64,000 bases of DNA, from positions 1,488,001 to 1,552,000 of the forward strand of contig CM049986.1 of assembly GCA_016630955.3 (NCBI GenBank), written 5' to 3'. Origin of the DNA: Didymella arachidicola (lineage: Eukaryota; Ascomycota; Dothideomycetes; Pleosporales; Didymellaceae). The notes under the pieces are model-generated. The model worked only from the letters and a program-made list of their open reading frames with translations, searched no databases and had not been told where the DNA came from. The translations under genes and the position numbers were made by a program. This document shows, piece after piece, positions 1-11,995 of this stretch; the first letter of the stretch is position 1, and each line of letters opens with the position of its first letter.

Positions 1-1
1 C

Positions 2-3000
2 CCACTTATTCCGCTCAGCGCCGTCGAGGACCTGCACGAGCCGTACACCAGCTCAACATTCCAGGATCCGTTCAACAGAGCCTTCATCAGCAATCAGCCT
101 GTTGTTCACGAAGGCTACATCCCTGCACCTGGCACTCGGGACGAGGATCTGTATCCCAACTTGCCGGATGGGTATCGCGACTCGCTGTTCCAGGATACCG
201 ATGACAGCTCGGACGAAAGCGACTTTGATCGTAGGCTCGCGGAAGCTGAGGAGCTGCGCGAGATAGAAGAGCAGGATGACTCGGAGGTCGATGCAAACTA
301 CTCCGAAGAAGACGCTGAACAAGATGAAGGCGATCCCAATGAGATGGAAATTGACGAAAGCTATGTCGAGGAGCGCGCTAAGCCAAAGCGTGGTAGAGGG
401 AGTGCGAGAGGAACGAGGGGAGGAAGGCGGGGAAGACCGCCTGGGCGGGGCAAAGGCGGCTTTTACGGCCCTACGAGGAAGCAACTACGAGGAAAGAAGT
501 CCCCCGGGCGTCCCAGTGGGAAGCGAGGGCCTCGTCCGATTGCTGACCCGGGGCCGGAGTTCAAGAACCTGCAGCGCGCTGCCAATGAGAGGTTCATCGC
601 CCGTGACTACCGCACAGCTCTAGAGTACGGACAGAAGGCCGTGCAGCTGAATCCTGAGATCTTCGATGCGCACAACATCGTCGCCGAGTCGTACGCTGCC
701 ATGGGCGAGGAGCTCAAGTCGATTGAGTCCCTTATCATCGGTGCACCTACAAAGCGCGACACTGAGCTGTGGCACTTGATCATCGAGCGCATCAAGAGGC
801 TTGATACAACGAACCACCCAACGTACACCGAGGAAGTTAAGACCGCCGTCGTCCTGCAGTGTTTGAAGTCCATCATCGCCCTCGATGTCACCAACTACGA
901 AGCGCGCAGTCTGAAGCTCGAAATCGAAGCCCGCCTGGGACATGTCTCCAAGTGCGTGAATCTCGGTACCAAGATGCTGAAGACGCTCAGAGAGCACAAG
1001 CAAGATCCTGATACCGAGGTGCTGAAGATCATGGCCATGATGGGAACTTCGACGCCGAAACAGACGAAGCGTCATCTCGCCAAGATCATCGAAGAATTCG
1101 ATCAGGCCATCGAGATCTATACGGGGCCGACGAGAGACCCGAAGGCGAGCGACCTTGACTGGGAGCTGATCAACATCTACCTGGATCTTCTGGACAGGAG
1201 CGGCAGGTACGACTATGCGCTGAAGCGTCTCAAGGATCTGTCGAGATGGAAGCAAGGCAGGCGGAATGAGACGTATTGGGACGAGCAGAAAGATGACCGT
1301 GAGTTCGACATTGAAGACACACCAAGGCGCGTCGAAGTGTTCGATTTCAAGCGCAAGTCAAAGTCAGCCAAGTATGGAGAAACGCTCCCGCTCGAAATCA
1401 GGGTCAAGATGGGACTATTCAGGCTACGTAAAAGTCCTGACGATTATGCGGAAGCCATGCACCATCTTGAGATGCTCGGCCCAGAAGACAAGAGTCCAGA
1501 CGCCCTCATGTGGGACTATCTCGATCTGTTTCGAGTCATTGCTGATGCTCTGCACTCTACTGGCCACGATGCCGAGGCTTTGCGCTTCTATGAGCCCTTG
1601 CTAGAGAGCAATTCGAGTGAGATGAGCTTGATGAGCTATCTGGGCCTCTTCACTGTCTACACAAATCTCAACCAGCCTGAGAAAGCGCAGCAGATCATAC
1701 CGATCTTGGTCGGATGGACCGCGGACACTGTTGATGATCTTGCGGTACTGGCCAAGTTCTTCGAAGTGCAAGGCATGCCCGATGAGGCGATGGAACGTGC
1801 AGATGCATGCTACCGAAATCGTGGTCTCGTCAAACTTCGCAGGATTGGCTTCTCGAGACTACGACAGATCAGAAGTCACTACGAGGATTGGCGAAGGAAG
1901 TCTCGTGGCAATCACGGTAAGAAGAAGAAGGCGCTGAAGAAGCAGCGGAAGCTGGTGAGGAAGGCAATTGCAGCTTCGGACGACGAGGACGACGAGAATG
2001 GAAATGCCGACAAGGAAAGGCCATCTCTTGGACCCCTGAACGAACGTCCTGCGCAAGGTCTGTTCCGCACAAGGAGAGTCGCGCCCAAGGCTCCAAAGAC
2101 GCAGACGTTTCTGCCATTCGACGCACAACAAGGCACGGCAGCAAGCAGACCTCGTGCATCCGAGCCTAGCCACCTCGAAGGCACAGACGTGCCCATGGAC
2201 GCTATCGACCACCGTCTCTTCCGCAAGAAGCTGCAGAAGCTCGCTGAGGACAACGCAGACGACGTCACAGCAGCACGCGCCCAGCACCGCGAGATTGTGG
2301 CGAGCTTCCGCACACTGGAAGATACGTACGACTCCGCCGAGGCCGGTAACGATGAAGCGATCCAAACCGTCTTCTCCATCACGCGTGAGCTGATCGAGGA
2401 ATTCTCTTCATTCGACCTCTTCTACGCTGATAAGAAGGAGGACTTCAAGGGCTACTTCCGTCGCATCGGCGGTGGCGAAATTTGGAAAGACTCCGCCCTC
2501 ATGGTCCTCGCCGTAGCTGCCAACGCCGTCGAAGACGGCGAGACAGCGCCCGAGCTGCGCGAGCGCCCCGACACCGCACCCACAGACTTCTGGTCCGTTC
2601 CGTTCTCTACCTGGTGCGACGCGTTCGCTCGATACTCCCTGCTGCAGGCCCGATCCGGCGACGACCGCGCCTTTGCGACCCTCGACATCGCACTATCATC
2701 CAACATCTTCAGCCGCTCCGCTTCCTTCCATCAGTTGCTCGAAACCACGCGTCTTGCTGCCGCCCTTGCGCTCGACGACAGCAACCAGGCCAGCGCCGCA
2801 ATCCGCTGGTTCCTGCGCGAATTCCCCTTCGGCACAACCCTCTTCCGGCTCTACAGCGCAGTCAACCGCCTCGTCTCCCTCCCCGTGGGCTACGCAACGG
2901 GGCCCGCGCAAAAGGTGCTTATGCGCTACATCAAGACCATGGACTTTGCCCTGCTCTCCCCGCGAGAGCGCACATGGTACAACTTCCGCTCCAACGAGCG

Positions 3001-3577
3001 CGTGGGCTGGGGCCAGAACGGCGTCAACTCTTCCTCGCTGGACGCCGTCAAAGATCACGACCCAGCCCTCTTCGCGCTGTACGCCCACGTCCTCATCGCA
3101 GGCGGCAGCTACATGGCCGCTCTCAACTACTACTTCCGCGCCTTCGCCCTCACCCCAAACGACCCCATTCTCAACCTCAGCATCGGCACAAGCTACATCC
3201 AGCACGCCATGAAGCGCCTCAGCGAAAACAGACAGTTCCAGATCCAGCAGGGTCTGAGCTTCGTCTACCGGTACTACGATCTGCGGGTCAAGACGGGCCA
3301 GGCGCGGCTGAGGCAGGAGGCCGAGTTCAATGTCGGCAGGGTGTGGCATGGGCTGGGGCTTGTGAGCCTCGCGCTGCCAAGCTACGAGAGGTGTGTTGGG
3401 TTAAGCGAGGCGGTGAGGAGGGAAGCCGAGGCAGATGTGCGCGAGGGTGGGGAAAGCGAGTGGACGCATGAGGACTTTGCGACGGAAGCTGCATTTGCGA
3501 TGCAGAGTATCTACGCGGTGAGCGGCAACTTTGAGGCGGCGAGGAGGGCTACGCGCGAGGTGCTTGTTATTGAGTAG
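2..3577 (+). CDS. sfc4: TFIIIC subunit Sfc4/Tfc4 (TPR protein), 5'-partial
   Basis: Subunit of transcription factor TFIIIC, which binds internal promoters of tRNA genes and recruits TFIIIB for RNA polymerase III in the nucleus. The frame is already open at base 2 with no stop, so the start lies upstream; 1191 residues are visible. In order: an acidic Asp/Glu head (about residues 60-125), a basic Arg/Gly patch (about 130-155), a first TPR block starting near residue 195 (FIARDYRTALEYGQKAVQLN), a charged Lys-rich linker (about 670-700), and a second TPR block near residues 1010-1060 (ALNYYFRAFALTPNDP). This acid-basic-TPR-linker-TPR order is that of Sfc4/tau131. No intron is needed. It converges on med14, with 565 bp between the two stops. 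Assignment rests on architecture and remembered family similarity. Confidence 0.88.
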   Translation, partial: PLIPLSAVEDLHEPYTSSTFQDPFNRAFISNQPVVHEGYIPAPGTRDEDLYPNLPDGYRDSLFQDTDDSSDESDFDRRLAEAEELREIEEQDDSEVDANYSEEDAEQDEGDPNEMEIDESYVEERAKPKRGRGSARGTRGGRRGRPPGRGKGGFYGPTRKQLRGKKSPGRPSGKRGPRPIADPGPEFKNLQRAANERFIARDYRTALEYGQKAVQLNPEIFDAHNIVAESYAAMGEELKSIESLIIGAPTKRDTELWHLIIERIKRLDTTNHPTYTEEVKTAVVLQCLKSIIALDVTNYEARSLKLEIEARLGHVSKCVNLGTKMLKTLREHKQDPDTEVLKIMAMMGTSTPKQTKRHLAKIIEEFDQAIEIYTGPTRDPKASDLDWELINIYLDLLDRSGRYDYALKRLKDLSRWKQGRRNETYWDEQKDDREFDIEDTPRRVEVFDFKRKSKSAKYGETLPLEIRVKMGLFRLRKSPDDYAEAMHHLEMLGPEDKSPDALMWDYLDLFRVIADALHSTGHDAEALRFYEPLLESNSSEMSLMSYLGLFTVYTNLNQPEKAQQIIPILVGWTADTVDDLAVLAKFFEVQGMPDEAMERADACYRNRGLVKLRRIGFSRLRQIRSHYEDWRRKSRGNHGKKKKALKKQRKLVRKAIAASDDEDDENGNADKERPSLGPLNERPAQGLFRTRRVAPKAPKTQTFLPFDAQQGTAASRPRASEPSHLEGTDVPMDAIDHRLFRKKLQKLAEDNADDVTAARAQHREIVASFRTLEDTYDSAEAGNDEAIQTVFSITRELIEEFSSFDLFYADKKEDFKGYFRRIGGGEIWKDSALMVLAVAANAVEDGETAPELRERPDTAPTDFWSVPFSTWCDAFARYSLLQARSGDDRAFATLDIALSSNIFSRSASFHQLLETTRLAAALALDDSNQASAAIRWFLREFPFGTTLFRLYSAVNRLVSLPVGYATGPAQKVLMRYIKTMDFALLSPRERTWYNFRSNERVGWGQNGVNSSSLDAVKDHDPALFALYAHVLIAGGSYMAALNYYFRAFALTPNDPILNLSIGTSYIQHAMKRLSENRQFQIQQGLSFVYRYYDLRVKTGQARLRQEAEFNVGRVWHGLGLVSLALPSYERCVGLSEAVRREAEADVREGGESEWTHEDFATEAAFAMQSIYAVSGNFEAARRATREVLVIE

Positions 3578-4142
3578 AGTTGTTTTCGTAAGTGATATCC
3601 TGGGCGAATACAGCTATGGCATACTAAGTTGAGACACTCGTCTTAAACACTGTTGAGCGTCGAGCGTCGTGTGCTGCGGATCTGGCTGGCGTAGTGCACG
3701 CATTCCACTGTGTGCTCGTTTACACCGGTTTCTGCTTCCTATGCGTTGCATCTGGAAAGACCCGGAGGAGGGATGGCCGAGTACTGTGTTCAGCGACATG
3801 ACATCGCAGCCGAGGGTCTTGTTGCTAGAGTGTCAGTTTACACATCCAAGTTTCGATGTACGCAGGCTCGTAAAGTAGGCTGGGATAGCCACTTAGTGCA
3901 ATACATCGTTCATTATCTATAGCCTCTGGTACATATTTCACCTAAGACGTGCCCGTCCCATCATGCTTGCCTGCTTCTAAAGCCGTAACACTTGTATCAT
4001 ACAGAAGACACCTGCTCAAAGGCAGACCGAACCCGTCGCTGACGTACTCGTCAATCTAAACTGGGAATCACCAAATCAAAATGCTACCTGCACAATCGCA
4101 AACCATCTCCAATGCTATGCTGAACTTCACATCGCTCTTCGC
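3578..4142. other. Intergenic, convergent 3' ends
   Basis: Gap of 565 bp between the stops of sfc4 (+) and med14 (-). It must hold both 3' UTRs. I see no gene, repeat or RNA here. Confidence 0.6.
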
Positions 4143-7100
4143 TCAGTCGATCTCGATTATGTCGCTCTTGTTTTTTTGCTGTTGCCGTGCTGCCGCTTGA
4201 GCCTGTCGCAGCTGCTGCATGTGCTGTATCTGCTGCGGCGTCGGCCGTTGCCCGTTCTGCTGCGGTCTGCCACTCGCTTGCTGACCTTGAGGCTGTTTCC
4301 TTTGCATCTGCGGCGAGAACTGCTGGGGTCGTTGTTGTTGCTGAGCTTGTTGCTGCTGCTTGGCCTGCTGGATCTGCTGCTGGGAAGGTCGACGCTGAAG
4401 CTGCGATGTGTTGCCGTTCGCTTGCTGCTGCTGTTGGGGAAGCTCAAGTGGCGGCGGTGCCTTGTAGCCGCCTTCCATCTTGCAGCTGAGGACGACCTCA
4501 TGCAGCTTGCGAAGAGCATCCGGGACGGCGTCTAATTCGGCGATTATGCCGTTGCGTGTGCCGAACCAGCCTTCTGCCTTCCCTCTGAATAGCTCTTTCA
4601 GCTTTTCCTGCAATGCCTCGAGCCGCCTGTGGAGTGGATTGCGTTCTGGGGTTGGGCGAATGTCGGGCGCGTGTTTGAGATTGTCTTCGATGAACCAGTA
4701 CACCTTATCGTCCTTGGGCTGCAGGCGGATATCGAACGTGCACACCGGGTTCTCGTAAGTAATCCTATACTTAAAGACCGAGTGTACATGCATGGCCGGG
4801 TTACGGACGTTACCCGGAATAGCTGTGTCAATCTCACGGAGCACCGTGAGAAGTGACCGCGTGAGCACGAGCGTGGTGCAGAAGTGATCGAGACCGGTCG
4901 CGTCGCCGACGGAGAGAAGTGGTAATGAGGGGTTGCGATCATTCGCGATGGAAGATAGGAGTCGATGGATGCGGAAGTGTGGATTTGACGGGGGTATCTC
5001 GATTTCGACTTCATGCTCGGAGGCGAAGGAGACCGCTGCACTGTGAGGGTTGGGACCGTACTGGAACTGGACTCTTTGTAACGAGGAGGACGTAAGGCGC
5101 ATCTGTCGTTTCTGCAGCGTTGTTGTGAAAGATCGCAGGCGGTTGACGTCACGTAGCCGTGCTCGAAGCTCACCAAGGATGTCGGCGCCAAACGGCGTCG
5201 ATAGAAGTATCTTGAAGCAGCCATCGGCCGTAAACTTGAAGCTGCTCTGTGGTGAAGCAGCCATGAGCTTTTGCATGTCTGCAGCGGCAGACTTGACCAT
5301 GCGACCAGATGCAATGTGCCAAACACTACGGCCATTGCCCTTGATCCCTTCACAGGCGATGGCAATGCTGGCTTCAAGCCATGGTTGCTCTCCAGATTTG
5401 AAAGTGAGCAGATCGGCTGTTTGCAAGTACAGGGCCCAGCCTTGTGCGATTGCACCTGACTCAACCAGCTTTGTGTTTACGCTGAACTCGTGGCGCAACG
5501 TGAAGAGCTTGTTCTCCTTCGCGAGCTGGCGGGCCGTGACACGGAACGAGAGCAGCTGAACAGCTACACGCTCCAAGCGCATCAGGGTCTCACGGTCGAT
5601 TGCCAGGCTGCTATCATTGTGTCTGTGCATTGAGATCTGCTCGGCATAGTCGATCGACGTGCCGTTGGACCCCATCTCGAAAATCCACCATGATTCGCCA
5701 GACGCATCTATGACTGCAGCCAGCGTCCACGTCGCCGCCCAGTTACGAGGACTGTACATGGCGTATTCTGTAATGTTCTTGCCAACAGCACTTCGCACCG
5801 CATCCGGTCGTATGGCCTGCCTTACAATGGGCTGCCACCCAAGTTGCCGTGCGATTCGTTGGACCTTGTCCCGAAGATTTTGCGAGAGCATGGACGTCAT
5901 AATGCCTGCAATCTGATGCGCTTCTCTACCTTGGTTCATAGCAAACTCTGCTCTGGCAGAAAGCGAGCTCGCAGGTTGTATGATGTGACAGCCGGTCACA
6001 GACTCTACCGACAAAGTGACGAAATTGAGCGGTGTTCCGAGAACGACGGTAAGACTGCAGTCGGCGGGTTCCAAACCGGACAGACTTGGCTGTATGGTGA
6101 GTCGAGGGTCAAAATGTTCGATTGTCGCCTGCAAGATCTGAGTGGTGTGTAGCGCGATAACGCGTTTGAGTATTCGCTCCATCGAGAGATCGTTCCAGTC
6201 GATATCAAGCTTGATGTCCAGCATTTCCTTTCCTTGGCGAAACCAGCGCGCTGTGAGGGATGGCAATGGTGGACCACGCCAGGGTGTTTTGCCGTTCTTC
6301 GGCTTATTGCTCGTGATGCCGAATTCGATCCAGCTCTTCTTCCCAGGTCTATCGGTCCAGTACTGAACCACAAGCTCTCGATGTACAGGCTCTACTCTCA
6401 GTGACCCTGCCCAACTTGAACGCGCAAGCCCTGTAGCCTGCGAGGTCAGCATTGATAGCTTGTGTGTAAGGACGAAGCTGTGTAGAAAGTCAAACAGGCC
6501 AGTGAGACCCTTCTCGTACAGTATGAGGTCGGCTTGGTCCCGAAGTGCCGTCCAGAAGGTACTACCAGTCTCGATGACTGGCGCGGAGCTGAACAACAAA
6601 CGCAGGTCAAGGAAATACCACTGATTCGAAGCGTCCTCGACCATTGTCACCAAGTCAAACTCCATCTCATTTTCGAACACAAAGGTTGCACGACCCGACT
6701 CAATGCGCCAATTTCGAAGGTGACGCGGCAATGCTTCGTGTACATTCAGCCGTATCGAAAGGGTTGTGTTCAATTGACGTAGGAGTTTGAGGGCATTCTT
6801 AGATGAGATAGGCTCAAGCGGGATGTAGTCCAGCTGTTCTCTGTCAGTATGGTATGCTCTCTACATGTATGGGGCATGCGCACAGCTGGAATCCAGGACG
6901 CTTTCCCGGTTGACAGAATTTCCAAGGCTGTCCTGATGTCTGGATTATTCTCCCTCGCGCTACCGGAATGGACCTTGATATCTTCCATTTGCTTGTCAAC
7001 ATAGTCCATATGCATAACTTGTTCTCGCGCCCATGCGTATACGTCAATGACCTTGCCAATATCGATTGCCGATTTCTGGCCCCATTCGGTCAAGACCAGC

Positions 7101-7558
7101 AGCTTTATAAATTTGGCTCGGTTCTCTTGCGCAAACTTGAGCAGAAGCAGCTTCTTCTTCTTGTTGACATCGGGGCTGTCTTGCGAACCGGCTCCATTGG
7201 TCGTGGCGCCAGTGGGCTGCTGGCCTACGGACATGCGGGACATCTTGTGGAGAGTCTCCTCAAGCGCATTGTAGCATTCCTGCGCCACGCGCATCAGCAG
7301 CTTTGACAAGGGGTGGTACGACTCTGGGCCAATATGTGCGATCTCGGGCGGCAGCTCCGCATAGTGATCCACGGACGGCGCAGACACGGCCGTCGAGGCG
7401 CCGTTGGTGCTGGCCTTGCTCGTGTTCCCATTCATGCTGGGCACGTCCTTGCGCCCGTCGATGCCGTTCACGAGCTTGCCATCAGAGAAGCGCTTTTTGT
7501 TGTCCCCATCTCTTGCTGAGTCATTGGCGCTGTGATTCATCATGAGAATGCCGGGCAT
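4143..7558 (-). CDS. med14: Mediator complex subunit 14 (Rgr1)
   Basis: Scaffold subunit joining the Mediator middle, tail and head modules; acts in nuclear RNA polymerase II transcription. Two exons, 6884-7558 and 4143-6833, split by a 50-nt intron (6834-6883, GTGCGC at the 5' side, CTGAC branch, AACAG end). The join gives 1121 residues and restores the family block ASWIPA-LDYIPLEPISS followed by LNTTLSIRLNVHEALP and an FENEMEFDL stretch. Residues 75-225 carry the Med14 N-terminal domain (LPPEIAHIG, then EWGQKSAIDIGKVIDVYAWA). The last ~95 residues are a Gln-rich, probably disordered tail ending SDIIEID. The ATG at 7558 is the first in the frame; a second Met lies five codons on. Without splicing the upstream frame stops just after the junction, so the intron is well supported. 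Confidence 0.9.
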
Positions 7559-8596
7559 AGTCTGGGCGCCGTCATGCAGCTCGGCGGCGCGCTCGCCGCG
7601 TTTTTCCAGTGCGCAGTCGCAGCGGTGATACTATCGGTCGTGTGCGGTTCTGCCGTGCGGATCGAGAAAGCGTGCGGTGAGCAGTGGGCGGCGGGCGGCC
7701 TCCAAAGCGTGCGGCTGGTCGCAAGTGGGTGAATTCTATGGGCGTGGAAGCAGTGCGCAACTATCGATCGGTAGGAATGCACAGGTAAAGCGAGAAGCGC
7801 GAGTTGGGTGAAGGCGCCGGGGTATCGTGAAAGGGCTTTGATTGCCAGCAGAGTCAAAGCAGGAGCTAGGGAATTATCGGTTCGTCGGTGTCGCGGCACA
7901 CGGGGTGAAGGCTGACGGCGCAGTGAAGCGGTCGCGCTCGTACGGCAAGGCGCAACGGGATCTGGCGGAGAGAAGTGAAGTCGCGGCGACACCTCTGGTG
8001 GTGTTTGCTGGCGATCACGGCAGTCACGAAGGCTGGTGGAGGAAGGCGCGCCCAAGCCTGACGTTCCTTCCTTGGCAGGCTCCACTCGTGAGCCCTGCAC
8101 CCATGGTTCGCCGCAGACGTCGACCATCGAAGAACGCCAAAACTATGACAGATTGCAGAGTGCAGGCATCCTGGTCAATCTGGGTAGCTCTCCGCCTGGT
8201 GCAGTATCTGTATCCGGCACGTGTGCCTGAGTATGTATTTCCTGGAGCAATGTCACACCGCAAGATGCACTGAAGCCTTGATGACCCGCATTCAGCGGCG
8301 GCGAGGGCGGCGTGATCATGACATCTGAGCTTGCCTAGCCAAAAGGCGCCTTATCCGAGACTGATGGAGTGTGGCTCACTTACCATCTGCACGCGTTGCC
8401 ATGGATCGGACCGGCCGCCCCAATGCATCACTGTGCCCCTCTGCTCTGCTTGATTTCTCCCCAATCTTGCTGCAAAATAGAAGTACTTTCACCTCGTACA
8501 ACCGCCGCGATCCATCTGCTGAACCGCCTGCCCGGCTTTGTGTTCGTCATGTCTCAGAGGCGGTAACACGCTTCTGCCGCCAATCGACTCGAAGCT
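7559..8596. promoter_or_regulatory. Divergent promoter region med14 / atg22
   Basis: About 1.04 kb between the start codons of med14 (-) and atg22 (+). ORFs here are short, overlap on both strands and show no family signal, so I read it as shared upstream sequence with both 5' UTRs. No clear TATA box was found. Confidence 0.5.
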
Positions 8597-10759
8597 ATGA
8601 CGCCGCGCGCGCCTGAACAGCTCCCTGCCGAGTACCGACGACCACGCCCTCAACTTGAACGCAACGCGTCAACACAATCGAAACTCTCGCTGCCAACCTC
8701 ATCGCAGTCTAACGAGGCTGACGATGAGCAAAGCTACTCTGACGGTAGCTACATGGAGTCCAACGCTACAGACCCGCAGTATGAGGGCGAAGACACGCGC
8801 CTAACTAGCAACAAGGAGCTATCAGGCTTCTACATGTACGGATGGGCTGCTGAGGTATGCTCGCTGTTCCCTAGCCCGACATTTGCTCCTTCTTACAGTG
8901 GGAAGCTTGACTTTATATATTTACCTCGACCCTGCTTTCATCATCATCACCACCACCAGCTGCCTAGCTAACCTACTTAGGTCTTTGTAGTATGTGGCAT
9001 TGGCTCCTTCATTCCAGTCACCCTCGAACAGCTCGCTCGCGAGAACGGCGTCCTGCTCAGCGACCACAACACGCCATGCAAGGCTTCACTGCCTACCGTC
9101 ACTCCGTCTGCCAGCTTCACGACTCTGCTCAGGCCTCAGCACCCCGAGAAGGGACAATGTGTGGTCAACATTCTTGGCTTTGAGGTCAACACAGCCAGCT
9201 TTGCCATGTATACCTTCAGCATCTCGGTGCTGATTCAGGCTCTGCTCATCATATCAATGTCTGGCGCCGCAGACCATGGACGTTTCAGGAAGACATTCCT
9301 GTTGTGGTTTGCCTTCATTGGCAGTACTGCGACAATGCTATTCCTGCCTATCGTGCCCAGTGTTTACCTCTTAGGCGCAGTGCTGGCCGTCATCGCCAAC
9401 ACTTGCTTTGGCGCAAGCTTCGTGCTGCTGAACAGTTTTCTTCCTTTGTTGGTCAGGTTTCATCCAACTGTGCGATATGCTGCGTCAAACAGTGACGACT
9501 CGACAGACTACGACGATGACATCGACAACCTTTCTGAAGAAGAACGCATTGCACAAGATGCACGCTATTCGAACCGACTTGCACATCACGACACCATCTT
9601 CGACGAAGTCGCAGATGCTAGTACCGCCCTGCTCCCGCCACAGCATTCTGCCCCGGACCTCACTATTCCACGCACGAAAGACCGCTCAGCGTCGTCACAG
9701 GAGCTTGCGCTTTCGACCAAGATCTCATCGTACGGCATCGCTATCGGATACATTGCCGCGCTGTTAGTGCAAACACTGTCCATCCTTGTCGTGATCGCAT
9801 TCCAGTCGTCAAACTTCGGCCTGCGCCTTGTATTGTTCATGATCGGCGCCTGGTGGTTTGTATTCACTATCCCTAGCGCATTATGGCTGCGACCGCGTCC
9901 AGGGCCACCGCTGCACATTGGCGATGACACATCCAAGGCGCGCACAGCTATCGCGTACTTTACGTATTCCTGGAAGTCTTTGGGACGCACAGCCATGCAT
10001 GCGCGACATCTCAAGGACGTGCTGCTTTTTCTGGCCGCTTGGTTCTTGCTCAGTGACAGCATTGCCACCGTTTCTGGGACTGCCGTGCTCTTCGCAAAGA
10101 CTACGCTAGGCATGTCATATGCTATGCTTGCTCTGATCAATGTCATTGCGACGATATGTGGTGTACTTGGAGCTTTCACCTGGTCGAGGGTGGCACATTA
10201 CTTGGATCTCACGCCAGTGCAAACGATTCTGGCGTGCATCGCCCTCTTCGAGGTCATCCCTATATACGGATTGCTGGGTTATCTGCCGCCAGTCCAAAGG
10301 TTGGGCTTTCTTGGCCTACAACAGCAATGGGAGATGTACGTATTGGGCGCCGTCTACGGGTTTGTGCTTGGCGGGCTAAGCTCCTATTGCCGTGCTCTCT
10401 TCGGCGAACTCATTCCTCCCGGCTTCGAGGCAGCATTCTACGCGCTGTATGCGATCACCGACAAGGGTAGCAGTGTCTTCGGCCCCGCCATTGTGGGCGC
10501 AATTACCGATGCATATGGAGAAATTCGACCAGTGAGTCCAGCCCTACGAATACTGATTCAGTGCGCAGCTGACACATTTGCCCAGGCCTTCTGGTTTCTT
10601 GCCATCCTCGTTGGATTACCTTTCCCCATCATGATGCTTGTCGACCTTGACCGCGGTCGCGCCGAAGGTATTGCGCTCGCTAGAACCCTCGACGCTCTCG
10701 ATGCTGGTCACCGAGATGCTCTTGGTCCACGGCACCACTCAGAGGATGACCTTAACTGA
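8597..10759 (+). CDS. atg22: Autophagy-related protein 22, vacuolar amino-acid effluxer
   Basis: Multi-spanning vacuolar membrane protein of the major facilitator type that exports amino acids released by autophagic breakdown. Three exons: 8597-8854, 8981-10531, 10586-10759, giving 660 residues. Intron 1 (126 nt, GTATGC to CTTAG) joins FYMYGWAAE to VFVVCGIGSFIPVTLEQLA, the diagnostic first membrane segment of Atg22. Intron 2 (54 nt, GTGAGT, CTGAC, CCCAG) joins GEIRP to AFWFLAILVGLPFPIMM; it is a multiple of three and has no stop, so the unspliced frame also stays open. The protein has an acidic Ser-rich head, a cytosolic acidic loop (around EERIAQD) and about ten hydrophobic segments. The start is the first ATG in frame. 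Confidence 0.92.
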
Positions 10760-11293
10760 TCATCTCTGTTACGAATCACCCACGAAACCATTGCATTTCA
10801 GCGCTTTCGCATTCATCAGCATCAGAAGGGCGTTGCTGAGGAGCTGTAGGACTTCAATAGCGATTTTTAATACCCTGAATTCCACACTGTTACAACCCTC
10901 TCACTTTGTTTTTCCTTCTGTCGACCCTCGCCACAAGCCAAGATCTTTATTGGGGCATAGTTCTCCCTGCAAATCTGCAAAGCCACACATCAGGCTGGGG
11001 CCATGGGTGCTCTATTGAAATGGAAGTCACATGGATATCACATGACTCATTTCCACTGAAGTATAACTAGAGGAGTGCTTGTCCCATATCAATCTATCTA
11101 TCGAATTCCTCCATATCACTTCACCCTATTCGACATGCTCCGCAAGTTGGGGTAAATTGCAGGGCATCAGTCAGCCAAAGCCACGATGTCGATCAAGACC
11201 CCTATTCTAGTCTTCCGCATAACCCACAAGGCCACATAAACGTACGAATGATCCTGACTGTAGCATAGTTTAGGTGGCTGAGAGGGTCCTAGC
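10760..11293. other. Intergenic, nothing recognised
   Basis: Downstream of atg22. Only short unsupported ORFs; I see no feature. Confidence 0.5.
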
Positions 11294-11589
11294 GCCTACA
11301 TGCAGCCTCACACAAAGACATCCGGATGACCTGCGAAGGAACGCCTCTCAAGCCACCCTTACGACACTTCCTCATTGATTTATTAACGGCGTACGTCAAT
11401 GGAAGTCATGTCAGCAACAATGACGTGTGTTCAAAGGACTTCTTGCACGAGTTAGTAATCAGACCTCTTTCTGAGCGTCAGGCCCCACGATGCAGGACTG
11501 CCTACATGGAGATTGGAGTAAGGAAGTTCTTGTCAACACACATACGAGCGCTGATACAATCAGGGCAACGAACGTTTGAACAGGGATAA
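11294..11589 (+). pseudogene. Fragment of a BTB/POZ-family protein (C-terminal part)
   Basis: The open frame reads MTCEGTPLKPPLRHFLIDLL and then KDFLHELVIRPLSER, followed by AYMEIGVRKF. This matches the region after the BTB fold in the fungal family found next door (pattern EGTP..SPLRRLLVD, then KDFL.EL). No BTB domain proper and no convincing start precede it; a TAG in frame ends the reading upstream. I call it a decayed tail. It could be a real short gene, but the missing head argues against that. Confidence 0.4.
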
Positions 11590-11995
11590 TGGAAAGACGC
11601 AGGAATTCAATGTAGAGAAAATGACACTTTTAAGACTGTCAGCTCGTGCTGCGCTCCTTCCCAACTACGCACCAGGTCGTGTCACAAGCGGGCTAGTGGA
11701 GCCTCACGCCTCTTTCTATTCTGACTCTCACCGCTTCACCTCGCCGGCTTCTCTCACTTCAATCACCTCCTGCACCTCATTTGTGCATTACGACAGTGAA
11801 GCTGGCATCGATCTCTGCGTTGCACAGCGTCTTTGCAACCTCACTTTTCTCACCCACGCACATTGCAAGCTACGTGTAGCACGACTGCCCAGATCGGTTG
11901 CACAAAGACTCACCCAAAGCTTTGAGGACGCCTGGGGTGCCAGCAGCTGCTATTACGTTTGACATAACTTCCGACGCACAGAGCGTGCCTGCAAG
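11590..11995. other. Intergenic, nothing recognised
   Basis: Between two BTB-derived pieces. Open frames are short and compositionally biased; nothing supportable. Confidence 0.4.

Noticed and set aside
2482..3471. Arg-rich 329-codon open frame overlapping sfc4 on the same strand
   Set aside because: Shadow frame of a GC-rich coding region; composition is Arg/Pro-biased and no family signal is present.
3755..3870. tRNA-like words (tggccgag, then ttcgatg)
   Set aside because: The spacing and stems needed for a cloverleaf are absent; I could not form an acceptor stem.
7540..8127. 195-codon minus-strand open frame between med14 and atg22
   Set aside because: No family similarity, lies in a divergent promoter, Arg/Pro/Ser-biased.
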